Source: Streptomyces sp. NBC_01244 (GTDB taxonomy: Bacteria; Actinomycetota; Actinomycetes; Streptomycetales; Streptomycetaceae). From it: DNA of 64,000 bases. The stretch lies in assembly GCF_035987325.1 (NCBI RefSeq), contig NZ_CP108488.1, forward strand, positions 744,001 to 808,000, read 5' to 3'. The notes under the pieces were generated by a model. It worked only from the letters and a program-made list of their open reading frames with translations, ran no database searches and had not been told where the DNA came from. Below, piece after piece: positions 52,989 to 61,735 of this stretch (positions within the stretch are counted from its first letter, which is position 1; every line of letters begins with the position of its first letter). The position numbers and the translations under genes were made by a program.

Positions 52989-55270
52989 CAGTCATCGGAG
53001 GCGGGCCGGGCGGCCTGTACTTCGCCGCCCTGGCCAAGCAGATCTCCCCGCACTGGGAGGTGACCGTCTGGGAGCGCAACGCTCCCGACGACACCTTCGG
53101 CTTCGGGGTGGTCTTCTCCGACGAGACCCTCGACGGCATCGCGCAGGCCGATCCCTTCGTACACGCCGCGATGTCGGCGGAGTTCGCCCGCTGGAGCGAC
53201 ATCGACGTCCGCCACCGCGGCCGCACGCTCACCTCCGGCGGGCACGGTTTCGCCGCGCTGGGCCGGCGCCGGCTGCTGGAGATCCTCCAGGAGCGCTGCG
53301 CCGCCCTGGAGGTGGACGTCCGCTACCGCACGCAGTCCCCCGCACCGGAGCAACTGGCCGCGGAATACGACCTGGTGGTCGCCTGCGACGGCGTGCGCTC
53401 GGCCACCCGGGCCGCCTACGCCGACACCTTCGGCGCCGATCTCGACGAGCGCGCGGGCCGCTACATGTGGCTCGGCACGGACAAGGTCTTCGAGGCCTTC
53501 ACCTTCATCGTCGAGGAGCGGGACTTCGGCACGCTCCAGGTGCACGCGTACCCGTACGACGACACCCGCTCCACCTTCATCGTGGAAATGGACGAGGACA
53601 CCTGGCAGCGCGGCGGCTTCGCCGGGTCCGCCGGCCCGGACCTGGCGCCCGGCGCCAGCGACGAGGAGGGGATCCGCCGCTGCGAGGAGATCCTCGCCGG
53701 GCACCTGGACGGCCACCGGCTCATCCCCAACAACTCCAAGTGGCTGCGCTTCACCACCGTGCGCAACCGGACCTGGCGGCACGGCAACACCGTGCTGCTC
53801 GGGGACGCCGCGCACACGGCTCACTTCTCCATCGGCTCCGGCACCAAGCTCGCCATGGAGGACGCCCTCGCGCTGGCCGCCTGCCTGCACGAGCACCCCG
53901 GCGTGGAGAGCGCGCTGGCCGCCTACGAGGAAGAGCGCAGGCCCGTCGTGGAGTCCACGCAGCGGGCGGCCCAGGCCAGCCTGGAGTGGTTCGAGAACAT
54001 CGACCGGTACACCGGCCAGGATCCGCACCAGTTCGCCTTCAACCTGCTGACCCGCAGCCGCCGGGTCACCTACGACAACCTGCGGGTGCGCGACGAGGAG
54101 TTCACCACCGCCGTGAACGCCTCGGCCCCGGTCCCGCCGATGTTCCGGCCCTTCCGGCTGGGCGGCCTGCGCCTGCGCAACCGGATCGTCGTACCGCCCA
54201 TGGCCCTGTCCACGGCGGTCGACGGGGTCCCGGGCGAGTTCGACCTGGTCCACCTGGGCACCCAGTCCCTCGGCGGCGCGGCCCTGGTCATCGCCGGCAT
54301 GACGTCGGTCAGCGCCGACGGCCGCACCGACGCGGGCTGCCCGGGACTGTGGACCGACGAGCAGGAGGCCGCCTGGGGCCGGATCACCGCCTTCGCGCAC
54401 GGCCAGTCCGACACCTGCCTCGGCATCCAGCTCACCCACGCCGGCCGCCGGTCGGCCGGGGGGCCGCTCCTGGCCGCCTCCCCGCTGCCGTGGGTGGAGG
54501 GCGGCCAGGTGCCCCGCGAGGCGAGCCGCGCCGATATGGACCTGGTCGTACGGGACTTCGTGCGCGCGGCCGAGCGCGCCGACCGGGCCGGCTTCGACGT
54601 CCTGGAACTCCAGTACGGGCACGGCCATTTGATGTCCGGGTTCCTCTCCCCGCTGACCAACCGGCGCACCGACGAGTACGGCGGAGCGGTCGCGAACCGG
54701 CTGCGCTTCCCGCTCGAAGTGCTGGGCGCGGTGAGGGCGGTGTGGCCGGCCGGGAAGGCCCTCCTGGTCCGGGTCTCGGCCACCGACTGGGCCGAGGGCG
54801 GCCTCGACGAGGCGGACGCGCTGCACATCGCGCGGTCCCTGGCCGCGGCGGGCGCCGACGGGATCGACGTGTCGACCGGGGAGGTCGTGTCCCACGAGCA
54901 GCCGTCCTTCGGCCGCAGCTATCAGACCCCGTACGCCGACCTGATCCGCAACACCACCGGGGTGGCGACCATCGCCGTCGGCGCGATCTCCACCTACGAC
55001 GACGTGAACTCGGTGATCCTGGCGGGCCGCGCCGACCTGTGCGCGGTGGGCCGCGCACAGCTCCACGACCCGCTGTGGACCCTGCACGCGGCCGTGGCCC
55101 AGGGGTACCGCGGACCGGCCGCGCCGTGGGCCCGGTCCTGGCGGGCCGGCAGCGCCCGGCCGCCGGCCGCGCGCACCGACCGGGTGCCGCCCCGCCTCGA
55201 ACTGCTGCGGCGGCCCGCCGCACCGGTGCACCAGCGATGGCTGCCGCGCGTCGCCGCGCCGGCCCTCTGA
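52979..55270 (+). CDS. sdgC: Bifunctional salicylyl-CoA 5-hydroxylase/OYE-like oxidoreductase
   Basis: A 763-residue two-domain flavoenzyme. The N-terminal FAD monooxygenase domain has VIGGGPGGLYFA and the later GDAAHTAHFSIGSGTKLAMEDA; an OYE-like FMN domain starts near 387 (FRPFRLGGLRLRNRIVVPPMA) with HAGRRSAGGPL and LSPLTNRRTDEYGG. The arrangement matches anthraniloyl-CoA and salicylyl-CoA hydroxylases; the gentisate genes downstream make salicylyl-CoA the more likely substrate. The GTG start has GAGGAGG six bases upstream. It adds a 5-hydroxyl, then gentisyl-CoA is hydrolysed. Confidence 0.8.
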   Translation: MRIAVIGGGPGGLYFAALAKQISPHWEVTVWERNAPDDTFGFGVVFSDETLDGIAQADPFVHAAMSAEFARWSDIDVRHRGRTLTSGGHGFAALGRRRLLEILQERCAALEVDVRYRTQSPAPEQLAAEYDLVVACDGVRSATRAAYADTFGADLDERAGRYMWLGTDKVFEAFTFIVEERDFGTLQVHAYPYDDTRSTFIVEMDEDTWQRGGFAGSAGPDLAPGASDEEGIRRCEEILAGHLDGHRLIPNNSKWLRFTTVRNRTWRHGNTVLLGDAAHTAHFSIGSGTKLAMEDALALAACLHEHPGVESALAAYEEERRPVVESTQRAAQASLEWFENIDRYTGQDPHQFAFNLLTRSRRVTYDNLRVRDEEFTTAVNASAPVPPMFRPFRLGGLRLRNRIVVPPMALSTAVDGVPGEFDLVHLGTQSLGGAALVIAGMTSVSADGRTDAGCPGLWTDEQEAAWGRITAFAHGQSDTCLGIQLTHAGRRSAGGPLLAASPLPWVEGGQVPREASRADMDLVVRDFVRAAERADRAGFDVLELQYGHGHLMSGFLSPLTNRRTDEYGGAVANRLRFPLEVLGAVRAVWPAGKALLVRVSATDWAEGGLDEADALHIARSLAAAGADGIDVSTGEVVSHEQPSFGRSYQTPYADLIRNTTGVATIAVGAISTYDDVNSVILAGRADLCAVGRAQLHDPLWTLHAAVAQGYRGPAAPWARSWRAGSARPPAARTDRVPPRLELLRRPAAPVHQRWLPRVAAPAL

Positions 55271-55289
55271 ACGGAACGGCCGAGATCCC

Positions 55290-56312
55290 ATGGAGACCCG
55301 TCCCCCGAACGCCCTGCCCCGCTTCACGGCGGCCGCCGTCCAGGCCGCTCCCGTCTACCTCGATCCCGCCGCCACCGTCGACAAGGCCGTCGCCCTGATC
55401 GCGGAGGCCGCCGGGAAGGGTGCCGAACTCGTCGTGTTCCCCGAGGCGTTCGTGCCCGGCTACCCGTACTGGAACTGGACGATGAACCCGGTCCAGGGCT
55501 CGCCGTGGTTCGAACGCCTGCAGCGCGCGTCCATCGACGTCCCCGGCCCGCACGTCGACACCCTGCGCGCGGCGGCCCGCCAGTACGGGGTCGTCCTGGT
55601 CATCGGCGTCAACGAACGCGCCCCGCACAGCCTGGGCGTGCTCTACAACACGCTGCTGACCATCGGCCCCGGCGGCGAACTGCTCGGCGTCCACCGCAAG
55701 TTGGTTCCCACTTGGGCGGAGAAGCTCACCTGGACCGGTGGTGACGGCAGTTCCCTGCGCGTCCACCAGACCCCCGTCGGCCCGGTCGGCGCCCTCGCGT
55801 GCGGGGAGAACACCAACACCCTGGCCCGTTTCACCCTCCTGGCCCAGGGCGAACTGGTGCACGCGGCCTGCTACATCGCGCTGCCCGTGGCGCCCACCGA
55901 CTACGACATGGCCGAGGCCATCGCCGTGCGGACCGCGGCCCACAGCTTCGAGGGCAAGGTCTTCTCCGTCGTCGCCTGCTCCACGGTCTCCCCCGAGATC
56001 GTCGACGCGGTCGCCGGTGAGGACGAGGCCGTGCGGGCCCTGTTCGCCCGGCCGCGCAGTGCCCTGTCGGGCATCTTCGGCCCCGACGGCCGCCCGGTGA
56101 CGGAGCCGCTCGTCGACGTCGAGGGCATCGTCTACGCCGAGATCGACCTGAACCGGTGCATCCAGCCCAAGCAGATGCACGACATCACCGGGCACTACAA
56201 CCGCTTCGACGTGTTCCGCCTCGAAGTGGACAACCGGCCGCGCCCGCCGGTCAGTTTCACCGTCCCGCACACGGCCCTGCCGGCCACCGCCACCCCCGAG
56301 GAGGACGCATGA
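55290..56312 (+). CDS. Nitrilase-family carbon-nitrogen hydrolase
   Basis: A 340-residue nitrilase with the Glu-Lys-Cys triad: Glu52 (FPEAFVPGYPYWNW), Lys137 (HRKLVPTW) and Cys171 (ACGENTN). The CGEN block and YPYWNW are typical of nitrilases rather than amidases. It converts an organic nitrile to acid and ammonia. Its position inside the operon, ATGA-coupled to the dioxygenase, suggests it produces salicylate or gentisate from a hydroxybenzonitrile or a related nitrile. It is not a part of known salicylate clusters I can name. Confidence 0.8.
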   Translation: METRPPNALPRFTAAAVQAAPVYLDPAATVDKAVALIAEAAGKGAELVVFPEAFVPGYPYWNWTMNPVQGSPWFERLQRASIDVPGPHVDTLRAAARQYGVVLVIGVNERAPHSLGVLYNTLLTIGPGGELLGVHRKLVPTWAEKLTWTGGDGSSLRVHQTPVGPVGALACGENTNTLARFTLLAQGELVHAACYIALPVAPTDYDMAEAIAVRTAAHSFEGKVFSVVACSTVSPEIVDAVAGEDEAVRALFARPRSALSGIFGPDGRPVTEPLVDVEGIVYAEIDLNRCIQPKQMHDITGHYNRFDVFRLEVDNRPRPPVSFTVPHTALPATATPEEDA

Positions 56313-57421
56313 CCACCGATCAGGACGACACCGCGCTCGGCCGCGCCCGGGTCTTTGACACCCCCGAGCTCACCGCCTACTACGGCGAGCTCGAAGCCCT
56401 GGAGGCAGGTGCGCTGTGGACGGTGGCCAACGACATCGAGCCCTGGTACCCGCAGCCCAAGTCCGTTCCGGTGTTGTGGCGTTACGAGGAGTTGCGGCCC
56501 CTCGTCCACAAGGCCCTCGGTCTGGTCCGGGCCGACGACGCCGGCCGCCGCGTGGTGATGCTGGTCAACCCCGGCCGCAGGGACGTCAGTGCCGCCGCCG
56601 GACTCCTCTACACCGGGCTGCAGATCATGGGCCCCGGCGAGGCGATGACCGCCCACCGCCACCAGGCCGCGGCGCTGCGCTTCGTGCACGAGGGCACCGG
56701 CGCGTGGACGATCGTGGACGGCCAGAAGCTGAAGGTCGGCCCGCGCGACTTCGCCATCACCCCGAACGGCACCTGGCACGAGCACGGCAACGATGCCTCC
56801 GACGCCCCGGTGATCTGGCAGGACGGTCTGGACATCCCGCTGGTCAACGCCTTGGACGCCGGGTTCTACGAGGTGCACCCCGAGCTGTACCAGCGGCCCG
56901 GGAAAGTGGTCAACTCCTCGGTCCTGACCTACGCCGCGAACCTGCTCCCGTACGGATCCGAGAAGTGGACCCGCCCCTACTCCCCGCTGCTCGCCTACCC
57001 CTGGGAGCAGACCTACGAGGCCCTGCGCGGCCTGGCCTCGGCCACCGCGGGCTCCCCGTACGACGGGGTCATCGCGGAGTACACCAACCCGGTGACCGGC
57101 GGTTCGGTGATGCCCACCATGAGCGCCCACATGCAGCTGCTGCGCCCGGGGCAGGCCACCCAAGCCCACCGCCACACCGGGTCGGTGATCTACACGGCGG
57201 CCAAGGGGCACGGCGTATCGGTGATCGCCGGGCAGCGCTTCGAGTGGAAGCAGGGCGACGTCTTCTGCGTCCCGTCCTGGGCCTGGCACGAGCACCACAA
57301 CCTCGACCCGTCCGAGGACGCCTGCCTGTTCTCCTTCAACGATTTCCCCGTCATGCGCTCCCTCGGCTTCCACCGCGAAGAGGCCTACCCGGACAACGGC
57401 GGGCACCAGCCCGCCTCCTGA
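56309..57421 (+). CDS. Gentisate 1,2-dioxygenase
   Basis: A 370-residue bicupin. First cupin: GEAMTAHRHQAAALRFVHEGTGAWTIVDGQ and WHEHGN; second: GQATQAHRHTGSVIYTAAKGHGVSVIAGQRFEWKQGDVFCVPSWAWHEHHN. The first cupin holds the iron ligands His-x-His and a late His. It opens the gentisate ring between C1 and C2 to make maleylpyruvate. It overlaps the nitrilase gene by ATGA. A large hairpin follows the stop. Confidence 0.9.
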   Translation: MTTDQDDTALGRARVFDTPELTAYYGELEALEAGALWTVANDIEPWYPQPKSVPVLWRYEELRPLVHKALGLVRADDAGRRVVMLVNPGRRDVSAAAGLLYTGLQIMGPGEAMTAHRHQAAALRFVHEGTGAWTIVDGQKLKVGPRDFAITPNGTWHEHGNDASDAPVIWQDGLDIPLVNALDAGFYEVHPELYQRPGKVVNSSVLTYAANLLPYGSEKWTRPYSPLLAYPWEQTYEALRGLASATAGSPYDGVIAEYTNPVTGGSVMPTMSAHMQLLRPGQATQAHRHTGSVIYTAAKGHGVSVIAGQRFEWKQGDVFCVPSWAWHEHHNLDPSEDACLFSFNDFPVMRSLGFHREEAYPDNGGHQPAS

Positions 57422-57424
57422 GCC

Positions 57425-57476
57425 GCGTCGCCGCACCGGGCCGCCGGCCCTGACACCGGTCCCGGTGCGGCGGCGC
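57425..57476 (+). terminator. Long hairpin between dioxygenase and FAH genes
   Basis: A 16-bp stem (57425-57440 with 57461-57476) with one G-U pair and a 20-base loop, starting four bases after the dioxygenase stop. It could be an internal terminator or processing site that lowers expression of the downstream genes. Confidence 0.55.
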
Positions 57477-57536
57477 ACCCCGCGCCGCCGTACTTCCTCC
57501 CCTGCTCTCCCCCCACCTCTCCCCTAGGAGCCACCG

Positions 57537-58451
57537 ATGCGACTGGTGACCTACACGACCGCGCCGATGACCGCCACCGCCGACCGCCTGGGCGCCCAGG
57601 TCGACGGCCTGGTGTACGACCTCGCGGCCCTCGCCCGGCACGCGGGCGTCGAACTCCCCGCCGACCTGCTCTCCTTCGTCCGGGCGGGCGCCCCCGCCCG
57701 GGAGACGGCCGCCCGCTTGCTGGCGGGCGATCCCGCGGACCGGCCCGCCGGGTCCGTGCACCGGCTGGAGGACGTCGCCCTGCGCGCCCCGCTGCGCCCC
57801 GGCAAGATCATCGGGGTCGGGCTGAACTACGTGGAGCACGTGGAGGAGTCCAGCCGGACCCTCGACACCGACAAGGACCTGCCGCCGCGTCCGGTGCTGT
57901 TCAGCAAGCCCGCCACCGCCGTCACCGGCCCCGGGGCGCCGATCCTGCACAACGCGGACCTCACGGCGCAGCTCGACTGGGAGTGCGAGCTCGCCGTGGT
58001 CATCGGCCGGACCGCCTTCCGGGTGACCGAGGAGGAGGCGTACGGCCACGTCTTCGGCTACAGCATCGTCAACGACATCAGCGCCCGCGACCAGCGCCGC
58101 TCGGGCCAGTGGTTCTTCTCCAAGGGCCAGGACTCCTACGCCCCCTTCGGCCCGGCCGTGGTCACCGCCGACGAGGTCCCGGACCCGATGGACCTCGACC
58201 TCGAACTGCGGGTGAACGGGGTCACCAAGCAGAAGTCCAACACCCGGCACATGCTGTTCCCCATCGCCCGGCTCATCGCCGACATCAGCTCCGGCGTGAC
58301 CCTGGAGCCCGGCGACGTCATCGCGACCGGCTCCCCCTCCGGCGTCGGGGCCGGCATGGTCCCGCCCGAGTTCCTCGTGCCCGGCGACACCGTCGAGGCC
58401 ACCGTCGAGATCATCGGAACCCTCGCCAACCCCGTCGTCGACGCCCGCTGA
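57537..58451 (+). CDS. Fumarylacetoacetate hydrolase family (fumarylpyruvate hydrolase)
   Basis: A 304-residue FAH-fold hydrolase. The metal site is IIGVGLNYVEHVEE, then DWECELAVVIGRTAF with the Glu pair and GYSIVNDISARDQRRSGQWF with the Asp. In gentisate pathways this enzyme hydrolyses fumarylpyruvate, or maleylpyruvate directly, to pyruvate and a C4 acid. It follows the dioxygenase after 115 bp. ATG 57537 has TAGGAG upstream. Confidence 0.85.
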   Translation: MRLVTYTTAPMTATADRLGAQVDGLVYDLAALARHAGVELPADLLSFVRAGAPARETAARLLAGDPADRPAGSVHRLEDVALRAPLRPGKIIGVGLNYVEHVEESSRTLDTDKDLPPRPVLFSKPATAVTGPGAPILHNADLTAQLDWECELAVVIGRTAFRVTEEEAYGHVFGYSIVNDISARDQRRSGQWFFSKGQDSYAPFGPAVVTADEVPDPMDLDLELRVNGVTKQKSNTRHMLFPIARLIADISSGVTLEPGDVIATGSPSGVGAGMVPPEFLVPGDTVEATVEIIGTLANPVVDAR

Positions 58452-58453
58452 AC

Positions 58454-58501
58454 CCGGCCGGACCACACCCCGGCCGGACCACACTCCGGCCGGACCACAC
58501 C
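58454..58501. repeat. 16-bp direct repeat, three copies
   Basis: Three head-to-tail copies of CCGGCCGGACCACAC(C/T) in the short gap before the maleate-isomerase-like gene, followed by a degenerate fourth. Each holds the palindrome CCGGCCGG. Confidence 0.85.
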
Positions 58502-58541
58502 CCCGCCGGACACCACCCCGCCCGACCACCGAGGAGCACCC

Positions 58542-59339
58542 GTGTCGCCCCGCACCTACCGCATCGGCCAGATCGTCCCCAGTTCCAACGTCACCATGGA
58601 GACCGAGGTGCCCGCGATCCTGCGCGCCCGCATGGAGATCGCACCCGACGACCGCTTCACCTTCCACTCCAGCCGCATGCGCATGACCCATGTGACGCCC
58701 GAGCAGCTCAAGGCCATGGACGCCGATTCCGACCGCTGCGCCGTGGAGCTCTCGGACGCGCGGGTCGACGTGCTCGGCTACGCCTGTCTGGTCGCCATCA
58801 TGAGCATGGGGCTCGGCTACCACCGCACCTCCGAGGACCGCCTGCACGCGCGCACCGTGGAGAACGGGGCCCCCGCCCCCGTGGTCACCAGCGCCGGCGC
58901 CCTGGTCCACGGGCTGCACACGATGGGCGCCAGGAAGGTGGCCCTGCTGGCCCCGTACATGCGCCCCCTGACCCAGACCGTCGTCGACTACCTCACCCAC
59001 GAGGGCATCGAGGTCCTTGACTTCCAGGCCCTGGAGATCCCGAACAACCTCGACGTGGCCGCCCACGACCCGGCCAGGCTCCCCGGCCTGGCCCGCGCCC
59101 TGGACTACGCCGACGCGGACGCGGTCGTCCTGTCGGCCTGCGTGCAGATGCCCTCGCTCGGCGCCATCGAGGAGGCCGAGCAGCTGCTCGGCAAGCCGGT
59201 CGTCTCCGCGGCCGTCTGCACCGCCCACCAGATGCTGCGCGCCCTCGACCTGCCGGCCGTCGCCCCCGGCGCCGGCCATCTGCTCTCGGGCGCGTACGCG
59301 GAGGCTCCCCTGCACCCGGGAACGCGGGCCTCGGGGTGA
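58542..59339 (+). CDS. Maleate isomerase-like (Asp/Glu racemase superfamily)
   Basis: A 265-residue protein with the two-cysteine active site of this superfamily: Cys82 (VLGYACLVAIMSMG) and Cys200 (VVLSACVQMPSL), spaced as in bacterial maleate cis-trans isomerases. The N-terminus (RIGQIVPSSNVTMETEVP) binds the carboxylate. It needs no cofactor and could isomerise maleylpyruvate to fumarylpyruvate in place of the mycothiol-dependent isomerase, which is absent here, or act on maleate after direct hydrolysis of maleylpyruvate. GTG 58542 follows GAGGAG. Confidence 0.75.
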   Translation: MSPRTYRIGQIVPSSNVTMETEVPAILRARMEIAPDDRFTFHSSRMRMTHVTPEQLKAMDADSDRCAVELSDARVDVLGYACLVAIMSMGLGYHRTSEDRLHARTVENGAPAPVVTSAGALVHGLHTMGARKVALLAPYMRPLTQTVVDYLTHEGIEVLDFQALEIPNNLDVAAHDPARLPGLARALDYADADAVVLSACVQMPSLGAIEEAEQLLGKPVVSAAVCTAHQMLRALDLPAVAPGAGHLLSGAYAEAPLHPGTRASG

Positions 59340-59368
59340 CCGGAGGCGGCCCGGCCGCCGCCCCTCGA

Positions 59369-59374
59369 TAGGAT
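59369..59374 (+). promoter_or_regulatory. Candidate -10 box TAGGAT of paaX-like gene
   Basis: TAGGAT matches the actinobacterial -10 consensus, 28 bp before the regulator start at 59403. It would give the regulator its own transcript; no convincing -35 was seen. Confidence 0.35.
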
Positions 59375-59402
59375 CACCACCCCACACCACGGGAAGGTGA
59401 TC

Positions 59403-60242
59403 ATGTCGGACAGCCCCCTCAGGCCCAGCTCGTTGATCAGTACGGTCTACGGGGCCTTCGTGCGCGGGAGCGGCGGCTGGATCTCCGTCGCCGACCTGAT
59501 CACGCTCATGTCGGAACTCGGCGTGGAGAGCCAGGCCGTGCGCTCGGCCATCTCCCGGCTCAAGAAGAAGGGCGTTCTCGAACCGGAACGCCGCGGGGCC
59601 ACCGGGTACCGGCTCAGCCCGGCCGTCCACCCGGTCTTCGACGCCGGCGACCGGCGCATCTTCGCCAGCCTCGAACCGGCGGACCTCGCGGACGGCTGGG
59701 CCATGGCGGTCTTCTCCGTGCCGGAGTCCGAGCGCTCCCACCGCTACCAGCTGCGCACCAGACTGACCTGGCTCGGCTTCGGCAACATCGCCCCCGGCGT
59801 GTGGCTGGCGCCGGGCCGGCTCCTGGAGGACGCGCGCGACATGCTCGTCCGGCTCGGCCTCAGCGAGTACGTCCACCTGTTCGCCGCGGCCGACTACGCC
59901 GCGTTCAGCGACCTGCCGCAGGCGGTCAGCTCCTGGTGGGACTTCCCCGCGATCCAGGCCCAGTACGCCACGTTCACCGGCGCGTACGCGCCGGTCGCCG
60001 CGAAGCTCGCCCTGCAGGACGGCATCGACCCCGCCGAGGCCTTCCGTCACTACGTGCCGATGCTCACCGAGTGGCGCCGGCTGCCCTACCTCGACCCGGG
60101 CCTCCCCGCCGAGCTGCTCCCCGCGGACTGGAACGCCGTGGGCGCCCGGCAGGTCTTCCAGCAGCTGCACGAGGTCCTGGCGGGGCCGGGCCTGCGGCAC
60201 GTACAGGACGTGACGGGCCCTTCCGAGGGGCGCGGCGCCTGA
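59403..60242 (+). CDS. PaaX-family transcriptional regulator
   Basis: A 279-residue regulator. The N-terminal winged helix (SSLISTVYGAFVRGSGGWISVADLITLMSELGVESQAVRSAISRLKKKGVLEPERRGATGYRLS) and the following middle domain (WAMAVFSVPESERSHRYQLRTRLTWLGFGNIAPGVWLAP) are typical of PaaX. These repressors respond to aryl-CoA esters, which fits an operon that makes salicylyl-CoA. ATG 59403 follows GGGAAGG. Its operator is not identified. Confidence 0.85.
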   Translation: MSDSPLRPSSLISTVYGAFVRGSGGWISVADLITLMSELGVESQAVRSAISRLKKKGVLEPERRGATGYRLSPAVHPVFDAGDRRIFASLEPADLADGWAMAVFSVPESERSHRYQLRTRLTWLGFGNIAPGVWLAPGRLLEDARDMLVRLGLSEYVHLFAAADYAAFSDLPQAVSSWWDFPAIQAQYATFTGAYAPVAAKLALQDGIDPAEAFRHYVPMLTEWRRLPYLDPGLPAELLPADWNAVGARQVFQQLHEVLAGPGLRHVQDVTGPSEGRGA

Positions 60243-60256
60243 GGGAGCGCTCCCTC
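60241..60256. promoter_or_regulatory. Perfect palindrome GAGGGAGCGCTCCCTC (CebR-box-like)
   Basis: A 16-bp perfect palindrome. Its core GGGAGCGCTCCC equals the core of the cellobiose regulator CebR box of Streptomyces. Here it lies at the stop of the PaaX gene and beside a LacI fragment, 1.8 kb before the GH1 gene, so it may be left over from a sugar-regulated promoter. Confidence 0.55.
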
Positions 60257-60257
60257 G

Positions 60258-60600
60258 GGACGATTCGCGGACCACGAGGTCGTTGGGCATGACCATGCGG
60301 TCCCTGGGGCCGCCCTCGATCAGGCCCAGGAGCAGCCGCACCGTGGCCGTGGCCTGGTCGGCCATGGGGCTGCGCACGGAGGTGAGGGCCGGGACGGTGT
60401 AGGCGGCGGCCTCGATGTCGTCGAAGCCGACGACTGCCACGTCCGCGGGGACCCGCAGACCCACCTGCCGCAGGGTCCGCAGGGCTCCGATGGCCATCAG
60501 GTCGTTGGCCGCGAACACCGCGTCCAGCTCCGGGTCGTCTTCCAGCAGCTGCCGCATGGCCTCGGCTCCGGAGGCCCGGGCGACTCCCCGCCGCTCCCCC
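60258..60600 (-). pseudogene. C-terminal fragment of a LacI-family regulator
   Basis: Only the last third of a LacI protein is left: GAEAMRQLLEDDPELDAVFAANDLMAIGALRTLRQVGLRVPADVAVVGFDDIEAAAYTVPALTSVRSPM. There is no helix-turn-helix, and the frame runs on past the usual end (LVVRESS). Its 5' part was lost where the GH16 fragment begins. It resembles regulators of the cellobiose type. Confidence 0.75.
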
Positions 60601-60605
60601 CGGAC

Positions 60606-60740
60606 CCCGCGAATCCACCGAGGCTGGTGTGGAGCGACGAGTTCGACGGCCCCGCGGCCGGCAAGCCCGATCAGGCCAAGTGGCGTGCGGACCCGGGCAC
60701 CGGGCAGAACGGCGAGCTGGAGTACTACACCGACCACCAG
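60606..60740 (+). pseudogene. N-terminal fragment of a GH16 glycosyl hydrolase
   Basis: LVWSDEFDGPAAGKPDQAKWRADPGTGQNGELEYYTD is the first conserved block of GH16 laminarinase-type enzymes; the catalytic Glu region is missing. There is no signal peptide or start left. The homology stops near 60738, where IS-related sequence begins. Confidence 0.65.
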
Positions 60741-60863
60741 ATGAAGATCTTGTGCCGGTACTTCGTCACGACAACCAAGGGGCATGAAGCACGAAAGCGC
60801 AGTGCCGACCAGTGCGGATGTTCTGATACCCGGCCGTGAACCAACGTGAGTACGCTGATCGCC

Positions 60864-61735
60864 ATGCGGCTTCGGTACAGCTTCCGCCTGTACCCGAACG
60901 GTCCTCAGCGCTCCGCGCTCGTGAGACCGCCCGCAGGTCAGGCGATGCGTTCCTGAACGCCTACAAGAACTTCTTCGACGGCCTCAAGGGCGAGCGACCC
61001 TGCATGGGCGCACCACGGTTCAAGTCACGCAAGGACAACCGGCAGGCCGTACGGTTCACCGCCAACGCCCGATGGAAGATCACGACCGGCGGCGACCTGT
61101 CGTTGCCGAAGATCGGAGACGTGCGGGTGGAATGGTCCCGCACCCTGCCGTCTATGCCGTCCACGGTTACCGTGGTCAAGGACGCGGCCGGCAGGTACTT
61201 CGCGTCGTTCGTCGTGGAGACCGGGCCGGATGAGACGCTGCCCGAGGCGACGCCGGAAGTCGGCATCGACCTGGGGCTCACACACTTCGCGATCCTCTCG
61301 GACGGCACGAAGATCGAGTCTCCGCGTTTCCTGCGCCGGGCGGAGAAGAAGCTCAAGCGGGAACAGCGTCGCCTGTCCCGCAAGGCCAAGGGCAGCAACA
61401 ACCGGGCCAAGGCCCGCATCAAGGTCGCCCGCGCTCACGCACGGGTGGCCGACGCGAGGCGCGAGTTCCACCACCAGCTCTCCACCCGGATCATCCGTGG
61501 GAACCAAGCGGTTGCCGTGGAGAACCTGGCGGTCATGGGACTCGCCCGTACGCGCCTGGCCAAGTCCGTCCACGACGCCGGATGGTCCGCGTTCGTGGCG
61601 ATGCTGGAGTACAAAGCCGCCCGGTACGGACGCACCTTCGTGCGGATCGGCCGCTTCGAGCCGACCTCTCAGGTCTGCTGCGTGTGCGGCGTCAAGGACG
61701 GCCCCAAACCCCTGCACGTCCGCGTGTGGGAGCGT
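60864..61735 (+). pseudogene. tnpB: Decayed tnpB (IS200/IS605-type RNA-guided nuclease)
   Basis: The start MRLRYSFRLYPNGPQRSAL is intact at 60864, but this frame stops at 60956 after an internal deletion. The body continues in another frame (AYKNFFDGLKGERPCMGAPRFKSRKDNRQAVRF). RuvC-I Asp (VGIDLGLTH) and RuvC-II Glu (AVENLAVMG) are present and the first zinc-finger pair (VCCVCG) too, but sequence stops at KPLHVRVW before the second CxxC and the RuvC-III Asp. The protein is dead. No tnpA, right end or omegaRNA remains. Confidence 0.85.

Noticed and set aside
50675..55270. A single open frame of 1531 codons spanning the ligase region and the hydroxylase
   Set aside because: The first half is an out-of-frame Arg/Pro-rich shadow of the ligase gene. 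The hydroxylase has its own GTG at 52979 with a strong GAGGAGG site.
52979..55270. Anthraniloyl-CoA monooxygenase as the primary call
   Set aside because: The two-domain layout fits both, but gentisate dioxygenase and ring-fission genes follow, which suit 5-hydroxylation of salicylyl-CoA.
57351..60785. A 1144-codon minus-strand frame opposite the FAH, isomerase and PaaX genes
   Set aside because: Only its first part (60258-60600) has homology, to a LacI tail. The rest is a mirror of real + strand genes.
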